A stretch of 10,701 nt of DNA from Chloroflexi bacterium RBG_16_60_22 (GTDB taxonomy: Bacteria; Chloroflexota; Dehalococcoidia; Dehalococcoidales; RBG-16-60-22). The translations under genes were made by a program, and so were the position numbers. The stretch spans positions 11,795-22,495 of the forward strand of contig MGNX01000012.1 in the NCBI GenBank assembly GCA_001796935.1. Reading direction: 5' to 3'. Position 1 is the stretch's first letter. Each line of letters opens with the position of its first letter. The notes beneath the pieces are model-generated. The model was given only the letters and a program-made list of their open reading frames with translations, searched no databases and was not told the DNA's origin. Below, one piece after another: positions 1-8,443 of the stretch.

Positions 1-2319
<2,319 letters not shown>

Positions 2320-2320
2320 C

Positions 2321-2806
2321 TTACTCCTTCACCCTCCCGCCGAAGAGTCGGGCGATCTTTTTAGGGTTCATATTACCGTGGGTCTCCTTGTTAACCATCA
2401 GGTTGGGCGCCAGGGCGCAGACACCGATGCAGGCGACCGTCTCCAGAGTGTACTCCATGTCCGGGGAAGTCTCGCCCTCTTCGAGGTCGAGGTATTGTCT
2501 GACCAATTTCAGGATGGACTTGCCCCCGCGCACGTGGCAGGCCGTCCCCCGGCAGACCCTGACGATGTTCTTGCCCCGCGGCTCGGTGTAGAGCTGGGCG
2601 TAGAAGGTGATTACCCCCTGCACCTGGGCGGGGAACAGGCCGAGGGCGGCGGCGATGCGGGGGATGACCTCTTTGGGGATATAGCCCACCTGCTCCTGGA
2701 TGGCCTGGGTGAGGGGTATCAACGCCCACTTCCGCCCCCGGTAGCCGGCGATGATTTTATCAATCTGCCTGAGGTTAACCCTGGGCGGTTTTTTCACTTC
2801 AGCCAT
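2321..2806 (-). CDS. nuoE: NuoE/HymA-like 2Fe-2S subunit
   Basis: 161 residues, the usual length for the 24-kDa NuoE family. It has an N-terminal helical part (residues about 10-75, including GYIPKEVIPRIA and GVITFYAQ) and a thioredoxin-like 2Fe-2S domain. The four ligands are Cys85 and Cys90 (VCRGTAC) and Cys126 and Cys130 (ACIGVC). In this family the cluster accepts or buffers electrons next to the FMN of the NuoF partner. There is no signal peptide or membrane segment, so it is cytoplasmic. The ATG overlaps the 3' end of the FdhA-like gene by eight bases, with AAAGGA about eight bases upstream inside that gene. The stop is one base from the nuoF start. This tight packing indicates a stoichiometric three-subunit complex. 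It could equally be called HymA or HoxE-like; the sequence alone does not separate these. Confidence 0.95.
   Translation of the reverse strand: MAEVKKPPRVNLRQIDKIIAGYRGRKWALIPLTQAIQEQVGYIPKEVIPRIAAALGLFPAQVQGVITFYAQLYTEPRGKNIVRVCRGTACHVRGGKSILKLVRQYLDLEEGETSPDMEYTLETVACIGVCALAPNLMVNKETHGNMNPKKIARLFGGRVKE
2324..2329 (-). promoter_or_regulatory. Ribosome binding site of the nuoF-like gene
   Basis: AAGGAG lies within the last codons of the nuoE-like gene, four bases before the ATG at 2319. It supports that start and suggests translational coupling of the two subunits. Confidence 0.7.
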
Positions 2807-5483
2807 TGGCGGTCGTCCTTTCCAGCTTCACGGCGCACGATTTCAATGCCGGGGCACGGGCCTGATGGTTCAACGATGTGGCGAAGAGCTCATAGACAGG
2901 GCTTTCCGGGAAGGATATCGGCATGAAGAGGACGCCCGGGGGCAGCGCGTCGCTGATTCTGGCGGTGGTGTCCAGCCTGCCCTTCTCCGAGGTAATCACC
3001 ACGGCATCGCCGTCTTTAATACGATAACTTTTAGCATCGGCGCCGCCGATTTCCAGAAAGGCTTCCGACCGGAACCGGCCCAGCCGCGAGGTTCGCCGAC
3101 TCCGCGAGCCGGTGCCGAACTGGAAGAGCACGGTGCCGGCCAGCAGGGTCAGGGGGTAGCCGTCTTTAGCCACGTCCGTTGGCGTCAGTTGTTCCACCGG
3201 CGTGAAACGCCCGAAGCCGCTGGGGAACAGCCCCTTGTGGAGGCGGCGGGTGCCGAAGAGCCCTTTCTCGATGTCGGTGAGCTCCAGCTCACCGTCCCCG
3301 GCGTTTTTAAAGGCGGTGTGCTGGTAGAAGGGCACTATCTCTTCGATTTCGTCGGTTATCTGCTGGTAGGACGTGTAGGGCATCGGCACGCCCAGCGCCT
3401 CGGCCAGGCGCTGAATAATACCGCCGTCGGGAAGGCTTTCGCCCACCGGCGGTATGGCCCGGCGCAGGCGCTGCACCCGGCCTTCGAAGCTGGTAAAGGT
3501 CCCCTCCTTCTCGGCAAAGCTGGCGGAGGGCAGCACCACCGCGGCGAGTCTGGCCGTTTCCGTGAGGAACATGTCCGCCACCACCAGGCAGTCGAGGGAC
3601 GCCAGCGCTTCCTTGACCCGGGCCGGCTGAGGGAAGCTTACCGCCGGGTTTTCCCCCGTGATGAACATCCCACGTACCCGGCTGCCCGGCGCCAGCATTT
3701 CCAGGGCGTTCAGCCCGGCGCCTTCCGGCATCCGGCAGCCCCACTTCTCTTCAAACTTCTGCCTGGCCCGGGCGTCGTCAACGAGCTGGTAGCCGGGGAG
3801 GAAGTTGGGCAGGGTGCCCATGTCACAGGCACCGTGGGCGTTGCACTCCCGCTGCAGGGCGAAGATGCCGCCGTTGCGGCCAATGTTGCCGGTGAGCATG
3901 GCAAGGTTGGCCAGGGCGATGACGGCGCTGGTGCCGTCCGCGTGGAGGGTAATCCCGTTGCCGTAAACGATGGAGGCCTCCTCGGCATCGGCGAAGAGGC
4001 GGGCCGCCGCCCTGATGTCCTGGCCAGGGACGCCGGTCACCTTCTCGACATAGTCCGGCGTGTATTTTTGCAGGCTCCGGGCCCACGGGGCGTAGTTGTC
4101 CGTACGGCGGGTAACGAACTCGACGTCGAGCTTCTTCTCGTCGATAATTATCCTGGCCAGGCCGTTGAGCAAGGCGATATCCGTGCCTATTCTCGGACGG
4201 AGCCAGAGGCTGGCAAAGCCGGTCAGCCGGGTCCGGCAGGGGTCAATGACGCAGAGCCGGGCGCCCTTGAACCTGACCGCCTGCTTGACGGTGTAGTCCA
4301 CCAGCGGGGCGGAGACCTCCGGGTTGGCCCCGATGACCATGATAACCCGCGAGCGCTCCAGCACCTCCAGGAAGCCGGTGGTGCCGGCATAGCCGATAGT
4401 TGCCCCCAGCCCGATGCGACTGGCCGCGCTGTAGAGTCGGCTGCCGTTATCGACGCTGTTGGTGCCCAGGACGCACCGCGCCAGCCGCTGCAAGAGGTAG
4501 TTCTCCTCGTTGGTGCACCGCGGCGAGCCGAAGACGGCCAGGCTTTCCGGGCCGCTCTTCTCAACTACTTTCTGCAATCCGGCGGCCGCCTGCTGCAGGG
4601 CGTCCTCCCAGGTGGTCTCCTGCAGCTCACCGTCAACCCTGACCAGGGGACGGCGCAGCCGTTCCGGGCTGTGAATAAAGTCATAGCCGTAGCTCCCGCG
4701 GACGCAGAGCGTCCCGCGGTTGACCGGGCTTGGCGCGCTGGGCCTCACCCGCACCACCAGGCCGTCCCTGACACCCAGGTTAAGGTTACAGCCGCAGCCG
4801 CAGTAGGGACAGACCGTGTCGACGGTGCTGGTAGCGGTGCCGGTATAGGCCTTCTCTTTCTCCATGATGGCGCCGGTGGGGCAAATGGCCACGCAGGTCC
4901 CGCAGAAGGTGCACTCGGACTTCTCCAGCGGCACGTCGTTGAGCGTGGTCGGCCTGACCGCCGAGCCACGGTGGATATAGTCGATGGCCCCCACCACCAC
5001 CATCTCCTGGTCGGCGCGGATGCACTTACCGCACATGATGCACTTGGAAAGGTCACGCTGGATAAAGGGGTTTACCTCCTCGATGACACCCGGCTGGGGA
5101 ATCCTCTGGAACTCCACGAGCCCGATGCCCATGTCCGAGGCCAGCTGGCGCAGCTGACAGCGGTTCCCCTTATCGCAGACGAGACAGGAATCAGGGTGGC
5201 TGGCCAGCATCAGCTTGAGGATGGCCTTACGGTGCGCCACCACCCGGGGTGAGTGGGTGTTGATGACCATCCCCGGTGCGATGGGAGCGACGCAGGAAGC
5301 GTGCAGGGCGCCGGACGGCTCGTCCTCCACCAGGCAGAGCCGGCAGGCTCCGGTCGAGGCGAGGTTGGGGTCGTGGCAGAGGGTGGGGATGTAAACCCCC
5401 GATTCGCGGGCGAGGTCCAGGATGGTCATCCCGGCGTACCCGCTGACCTCCACGCCGTTAAGCGTAATAGTAATCGCCTCCAA
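2799..5483 (-). CDS. FdhA/NuoG-like molybdopterin-family oxidoreductase subunit (formate dehydrogenase alpha family) with altered active site
   Basis: 894 residues from TTG 5483, normal for NAD-linked formate dehydrogenase alpha subunits. Order: 2Fe-2S domain (Cys36, 47, 50, 64); His-type 4Fe-4S motif (His96, Cys100, 103, 109); two-cluster ferredoxin domain (Cys148, 151, 154, then Asp158 where the fourth Cys is expected; Cys191, 194, 197, 201); the catalytic domain's own 4Fe-4S site (Cys225, 228, 232, 260); molybdopterin-binding core with GACDMG and ITGENPAVSFPQP; C-terminal dinucleotide-binding domain. The metal-ligating Sec/Cys of formate dehydrogenases (RLCHS-type motif) is replaced here by RLYSAA, Tyr351, codon TAC at 4431-4433. 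So formate oxidation is doubtful, and the protein may be an electron-transfer or structural subunit like NuoG. A GTG at 5489 is in frame, but the Shine-Dalgarno overlaps it; TTG 5483 is correctly spaced. It lies 28 bases after the tandem-receiver gene. Family assignment is sure; activity is unknown. Confidence 0.9.
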   Translation of the reverse strand: MEAITITLNGVEVSGYAGMTILDLARESGVYIPTLCHDPNLASTGACRLCLVEDEPSGALHASCVAPIAPGMVINTHSPRVVAHRKAILKLMLASHPDSCLVCDKGNRCQLRQLASDMGIGLVEFQRIPQPGVIEEVNPFIQRDLSKCIMCGKCIRADQEMVVVGAIDYIHRGSAVRPTTLNDVPLEKSECTFCGTCVAICPTGAIMEKEKAYTGTATSTVDTVCPYCGCGCNLNLGVRDGLVVRVRPSAPSPVNRGTLCVRGSYGYDFIHSPERLRRPLVRVDGELQETTWEDALQQAAAGLQKVVEKSGPESLAVFGSPRCTNEENYLLQRLARCVLGTNSVDNGSRLYSAASRIGLGATIGYAGTTGFLEVLERSRVIMVIGANPEVSAPLVDYTVKQAVRFKGARLCVIDPCRTRLTGFASLWLRPRIGTDIALLNGLARIIIDEKKLDVEFVTRRTDNYAPWARSLQKYTPDYVEKVTGVPGQDIRAAARLFADAEEASIVYGNGITLHADGTSAVIALANLAMLTGNIGRNGGIFALQRECNAHGACDMGTLPNFLPGYQLVDDARARQKFEEKWGCRMPEGAGLNALEMLAPGSRVRGMFITGENPAVSFPQPARVKEALASLDCLVVADMFLTETARLAAVVLPSASFAEKEGTFTSFEGRVQRLRRAIPPVGESLPDGGIIQRLAEALGVPMPYTSYQQITDEIEEIVPFYQHTAFKNAGDGELELTDIEKGLFGTRRLHKGLFPSGFGRFTPVEQLTPTDVAKDGYPLTLLAGTVLFQFGTGSRSRRTSRLGRFRSEAFLEIGGADAKSYRIKDGDAVVITSEKGRLDTTARISDALPPGVLFMPISFPESPVYELFATSLNHQARAPALKSCAVKLERTTANG

Positions 5484-5488
5484 GGACA

Positions 5489-5494
5489 CCTCCC
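5489..5494 (-). promoter_or_regulatory. Ribosome binding site deciding the TTG start of the FdhA-like gene
   Basis: GGGAGG ends five bases before TTG 5483. It overlaps the alternative in-frame GTG at 5489, which therefore cannot be served by it. The ATG at 5496 is in another frame. Confidence 0.6.
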
Positions 5495-5511
5495 ATCAGT
5501 TAATGGTGCGG

Positions 5512-6303
5512 TTAAGGGGTGAGCGATTCTATCCAGGACTGGTCGCCCCTGGCCACCGAGCGTATCCCGGTGATAAGCCGGGAGCTGGCGGCCGCCTTGG
5601 GGATAAATCCCATGGCGCCGGCTTTACGGCTGGCCATGACATTAGCTTCGTCGTCATACTGGGTCAGCATCAGTATCTTGGCCGATTCGCACTTATCGCA
5701 TATCGCCTTGGCGGCCTCCAGGCCGTTCATTTCCGGCATGACGATATCCATCACCACCACGTCCGGAAGCAGCTCGATGGTCTTGTCCAGGGCCTCCCGG
5801 CCGTTGACCGCCTCCCCCACCACCTGCATATCGCGCTGCAGCGCCAGGACGGACTTTATCCCGTCCCGGACCACGGCATGGTCGTCAACTATCAAGACGC
5901 GGATTTTCCTGGTGGCGCGGTCGAGCAGCTTCTTGATGCGGGGCATCAGCGCCGCAAAATCGACCGGCCGGGCCAGGAAGTCCTCGGCGTCACACTGCAT
6001 CCCCTCCTCCATCCTCCAGCCCTTGAGCAGCTGCTTTTCCGGCGCCGCGTTGATGACCATCAGCGGCAGGTTGCTGAAGGCCAGCGTCTGCTTCATCCAC
6101 TTGTGGAAGTGGAAGGCGTCTCCCCGGGGCATGATGGTGCCCAGGATAATCATGTCCGGCTCGTGGGAGCGGACCTCCTTCTCGGCGGCTTCACGGTCGG
6201 CGGCGATGAATACCTCGTAGGTTTCCTGCACCAGGGTATTCTTTAAAGCCCCCGTGAAATCATGGTCGTCGTCAACGATGAGTACTTTTATCGTCTTTTC
6301 CAT
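5512..6303 (-). CDS. Tandem receiver protein: degenerate REC plus intact NarL-type REC, no output domain
   Basis: 263 residues from ATG 6303, which has a strong Shine-Dalgarno (AAGGAGG, six-base spacing). The frame extends 13 codons further upstream, but that extension lacks support. REC1 (about 5-128) keeps the acidic pocket (VDDDHD, 10-15) but has Gly55 at the phosphoacceptor position (DMIILGTIMP), Asn85 for the conserved Thr/Ser, and Arg112 for the conserved Lys. It is thus a pseudo-receiver. REC2 (about 133-253) has all hallmarks: Asp140/141, Asp186 (VVMDIVMP), Thr214, Lys236. The protein stops ten residues after REC2, without the LuxR-type helix-turn-helix. REC2 closely resembles the receiver of the regulator at 6444-7097. 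Inferred role: phosphate sink, phosphorelay intermediate or protein-interaction adaptor for the kinase upstream. It is probably co-transcribed with the oxidoreductase genes that follow. Confidence 0.88.
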   Translation of the reverse strand: MEKTIKVLIVDDDHDFTGALKNTLVQETYEVFIAADREAAEKEVRSHEPDMIILGTIMPRGDAFHFHKWMKQTLAFSNLPLMVINAAPEKQLLKGWRMEEGMQCDAEDFLARPVDFAALMPRIKKLLDRATRKIRVLIVDDHAVVRDGIKSVLALQRDMQVVGEAVNGREALDKTIELLPDVVVMDIVMPEMNGLEAAKAICDKCESAKILMLTQYDDEANVMASRKAGAMGFIPKAAASSRLITGIRSVARGDQSWIESLTP

Positions 6304-6309
6304 GATAAG

Positions 6310-6316
6310 CCTCCTT
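6310..6316 (-). promoter_or_regulatory. Ribosome binding site of the tandem receiver gene
   Basis: AAGGAGG is followed by six bases and then ATG 6303. It selects this start over the longer upstream reading of the same frame. Confidence 0.75.
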
Positions 6317-6401
6317 CCGCGAGAGGGGCCGCTTATAGTCATACTTTAAGCCATATCCGCGGAAAGAGGAACGGGGTCTTTACCCTGATGGTGACAGAGT
6401 T

Positions 6402-6424
6402 AATCCCTTGAATTTCAGGGGATT
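6402..6424. repeat. 23-base near-perfect palindrome (operator or hairpin candidate)
   Basis: On the plus strand, AATCCC at 6402 pairs with GGGATT ending at 6424. The inner TGAA/TTCA arms also pair, with a single mismatched pair in the stem. No T-run follows on the minus strand, so it is not a classic terminator for the regulator gene. On the plus strand TTTT follows, but no gene reads that way. It could be a dimeric regulator site. Confidence 0.5.
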
Positions 6425-6443
6425 TTAACCCGTGGTAAAACCG

Positions 6444-7097
6444 TCAAATAGAAATGATACCCCGGCGCAGGGCGTACTTGACGAGGTCGATGCGGTTATG
6501 AATGCCGAGCTTGGCCATGAGGTTGGTCTTGTGACCTTCGACCGTTTTGGGGGTAATGACCAGCATGGCGGCAATTTCCTGGGTGCTGTAACCTTCCGCC
6601 AGCAGCTTGAGGACGTCGCGTTCCCTCTCCGTCAGCTGGCCGTAGGGGTCGAGCACGGCCCTTTCGCCGGCGGTATGCTGGAAGTTTTCCACGAGGAGCT
6701 TGGCCACCGACGGCGAGAGGTAGGAATCGCCGCGGTGCACCGCCCGGATGCCGGAGACGAGCTCGGAGGAGGCGGCCGCTTTGCTGATGAGCCCGGAGGC
6801 CCCCGCTTCTATCACCGGGAAGACGTACTCCTTGTCGTCGTGCTGGGTGAGCACCAGAATACGGGTATTGGGAAGCTCCCGGTGGATGCGGCGGGTGGCT
6901 TCCAGTCCGCCCATGATGGGCATGGAGATGTCCATTATCACCACGTCCGGGTTCAGCTCCGGCACCCGCTTCAGCGCCTCGGTGCCGTTGGTGGCCTCCC
7001 CCACCACCTCGATGTCCCCGGTGAGGTTGAGCAGGGCGCAGATGCCGTCCCGCACTATGGCGTGGTCATCGACTACCAGTACTCTTATTTTGGGCAT
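6444..7097 (-). CDS. NarL/FixJ-family response regulator (REC plus LuxR-type HTH)
   Basis: 217 residues from ATG 7097. The receiver (about 3-123) has Asp10/Asp11, phosphoacceptor Asp56 (VVIMDISMP), Thr84 and Lys106. A LuxR/GerE helix-turn-helix occupies about 155-215 (LTERERDVLKLLAEGYS, then EIAAMLVITPKTVEGHK). Proteins of this class bind DNA as dimers when phosphorylated, usually by a HisKA_3 kinase. A TTG two codons upstream (7103) is also in frame, but AGGA at 7106-7109 is too close to it and suits the ATG (eight bases). The gene's first 32 bases lie inside the 3' end of the kinase gene, so the two are translationally coupled and form a cognate pair. Targets cannot be read from the sequence; the downstream oxidoreductase operon is the obvious candidate. 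Confidence 0.94.
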   Translation of the reverse strand: MPKIRVLVVDDHAIVRDGICALLNLTGDIEVVGEATNGTEALKRVPELNPDVVIMDISMPIMGGLEATRRIHRELPNTRILVLTQHDDKEYVFPVIEAGASGLISKAAASSELVSGIRAVHRGDSYLSPSVAKLLVENFQHTAGERAVLDPYGQLTERERDVLKLLAEGYSTQEIAAMLVITPKTVEGHKTNLMAKLGIHNRIDLVKYALRRGIISI

Positions 7098-8346
7098 ATT
7101 CAAAATCCTGGCCTACCGGTATCCGGGCCCAGACGGTGGTACCTTTCCCAATCTGGGACTCGATGCCGCTGGTGCCGCCCAGGGCGCCAATCCTCTCCCT
7201 CATGCTGAACAGCCCCCGCCCCCGTCCGCTCTCCTCCACATTGGTAATCTCGGAAACGTCGAACCCCTGACCGTTATCGCTGACCCTGGTGGCGAACTCT
7301 TTCGTCTGGTACTCTATAATAATGGAAGCCCGGGTGGCCCTGGAATGCTGGGCGACGTTGCCGATGGCCCCCTGGAAAAAGCGGAAGAGGGCCGCCTCGA
7401 CATCGGGGGGAAACCGCGCCTCCATCCCTTTCGTCTCCACCTTGACCTCGATGCCCAGGGGCTGCAGCCGACTCTCGGCGTGCTGGCGGACGGCCGGGAC
7501 CAGCCCCAGCGTGTCCAGCAGGGCCGGGTGGAGGTTGGAAATGAGCCGGCTCACCTCGTTGTGCACCTGGACGGTGAGCGCCTGCGCCTTCTTGAGTCCG
7601 GCGATGAACTCCGGCGTGAGCCGGCCGGTTATCTCGGCCATCTCTATCAGGGCCTGCTGTTGCAGGGCGATGCCGGAGAGCGATTGGCTTGTTTCGTCGT
7701 GGAGCTCCCGGGCAATCCGCCGCCGCTCTTCCTCCTCGGCGACCAGGTTCTGCCGCGCCAGGTTGCGCAGCCTCTCCCGCGCCTTCCTCAGGCGGTCGTA
7801 GAGTCGCGCCTGCTCGATGGCGATGCCGAGCTGGTCGCCGATGGCATAAAGCAGGTGCATGTCATTGGTGGTAAACTGCCGGGGCGCCTTGCTGGCCACG
7901 TTGAGCACCCCGAGGACCTTGTCCTTGGCCCGCAGGGGAACGCAGATAAAGGCTTTCAGACCCTCGTTAGTGACCAGCTCGCGGTTGGCGACCCGCGGGT
8001 CGCTGGAGATGTCCTCCAGGAGAATCGCCTTGCCGGTCTGGGCGACGCTGCCGGTGATGCCCTCGCCCACGCTGAGGCGTATTTTTTCCACGAATTCCTT
8101 GCTCAGTCCCCGGTAGGCAAGGTGGGTGAGCAGCTGCGTCTTCTCGTCGATGAGCAGGACCTCCCCGATGGTACCGTCCATGATTTCCAGGGTGCTGTCG
8201 AGCCCGACGCCGAGGATGGCCTCGAGGTCCCACAGGCCGCTCAGCGCCGCCGAAATCCGGCTCAGTACCAGGACCTCGGGGTACTGCCGCTCGGTTCTCG
8301 TCCTGGGTCGCGATGGCCCGGTGGTATTGTGCTTGCTCACATCCAT
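7066..8346 (-). CDS. Soluble GAF-domain sensor histidine kinase (HisKA_3 / HATPase_c)
   Basis: 426 residues with no hydrophobic membrane segment or signal peptide, so a cytoplasmic sensor. A GAF domain spans about 35-180 (FICVPLRAKDKVLGVLNV near 133-150). A charged, probably coiled-coil linker follows at 183-210. The HisKA_3 dimerisation/phosphoacceptor region (RRRIARELHDETSQSL) has His216 as phosphorylation site. The ATPase domain has the N-box around Asn330 (GNVAQH), G1 box DNGQGF (357-362) and G2 box GRGRGLFSMRERI (374-386). This architecture is typical of NarL-type systems (NreB/LiaS-like kinases) and matches the adjacent regulator. The GAF ligand is unknown; a small molecule or redox cofactor would fit, but no diagnostic ligand residues are visible. 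Translation starts at ATG 8346 with a weak purine-rich site. A GTG two codons later is an alternative. A promoter-like sequence lies 46-72 bases upstream. Confidence 0.93.
   Translation of the reverse strand: MDVSKHNTTGPSRPRTRTERQYPEVLVLSRISAALSGLWDLEAILGVGLDSTLEIMDGTIGEVLLIDEKTQLLTHLAYRGLSKEFVEKIRLSVGEGITGSVAQTGKAILLEDISSDPRVANRELVTNEGLKAFICVPLRAKDKVLGVLNVASKAPRQFTTNDMHLLYAIGDQLGIAIEQARLYDRLRKARERLRNLARQNLVAEEEERRRIARELHDETSQSLSGIALQQQALIEMAEITGRLTPEFIAGLKKAQALTVQVHNEVSRLISNLHPALLDTLGLVPAVRQHAESRLQPLGIEVKVETKGMEARFPPDVEAALFRFFQGAIGNVAQHSRATRASIIIEYQTKEFATRVSDNGQGFDVSEITNVEESGRGRGLFSMRERIGALGGTSGIESQIGKGTTVWARIPVGQDFEYAQNKSTGSR
7106..7109 (-). promoter_or_regulatory. Weak ribosome binding site of the NarL-type regulator
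   Basis: AGGA inside the kinase coding sequence, eight bases before ATG 7097 and only two before the in-frame TTG at 7103. It favours the ATG. Confidence 0.4.
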
Positions 8347-8380
8347 ATCCCCATAGCCTGAAACCCGGGAAGATTACATG

Positions 8381-8393
8381 GTCTAGATTAGAC
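8381..8393. promoter_or_regulatory. 13-base palindrome next to the -10 element (operator candidate)
   Basis: GTCTA-GAT-TAGAC is a perfect inverted repeat with a three-base centre. It overlaps the end of the predicted -10 and the expected transcription start. A dimeric regulator bound here would block the promoter. It could be autoregulatory for the NarL-type protein, but this is inference from position only. Confidence 0.35.
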
Positions 8394-8418
8394 TATACAA
8401 AACGCGGGGACTTGTCAA
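8392..8418 (-). promoter_or_regulatory. Sigma70-like promoter candidate for the kinase-regulator operon
   Basis: On the minus strand a perfect TTGACA (8413-8418) is followed after 15 bases by TATAGT (8392-8397), five of six matches to the -10 consensus. The spacer is shorter than the usual 17. It stands just upstream of the kinase start in the only gap between the polymerase gene and the kinase. This suggests the regulators are transcribed independently of dnaE2. Confidence 0.55.
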
Positions 8419-8443
8419 ACGGAAGCGGTCTGGAGAGGGGTAT

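Larger units (their letters stand above)
6304..6443 (-). other. 140-base intergenic spacer with two hairpins
   Basis: This spacer separates the NarL-type regulator from the tandem receiver gene. It holds a near-perfect 23-base palindrome (6402-6424) and a GGGT-CTTT-ACCC hairpin (6374-6385). A TATAAG at 6332-6337 could be a -10 element, but no good -35 stands at the proper distance. The spacer may end or attenuate the regulator transcript, or hold an operator for the downstream oxidoreductase operon. No small ORF with a good ribosome site was seen. Confidence 0.5.
8347..8443 (-). other. 97-base intergenic region between dnaE2 and the kinase gene
   Basis: Contains the promoter candidate and palindrome listed separately. 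No convincing rho-independent terminator for the polymerase gene was seen, so read-through from dnaE2 into the kinase gene remains possible. Confidence 0.5.

Noticed and set aside
4431..4433. Possible selenocysteine codon in the FdhA-like gene
   Set aside because: The codon at the active-site position is TAC (Tyr), not TGA, and no in-frame TGA is present before the normal stop.
2751..5252. 833-codon open frame on the plus strand opposite the FdhA-like gene
   Set aside because: It mirrors the codon bias of the minus-strand gene, shows no family motif, and lacks a credible ribosome site. It is a shadow.
6304..6342. Longer start for the tandem receiver protein (13 extra codons)
   Set aside because: The extension would cover the strong Shine-Dalgarno of ATG 6303, and its residues are unlike a receiver N-terminus.
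6332..6360. Promoter for the tandem-receiver operon (TATAAG on the minus strand)
   Set aside because: The -10-like hexamer is good, but the hexamers 16 to 18 bases upstream are GC-rich and unlike TTGACA. It was not listed as a feature.
6748..8361. Long plus-strand frame opposite the kinase and regulator genes
   Set aside because: It covers parts of two well-supported minus-strand genes and resembles no known protein.
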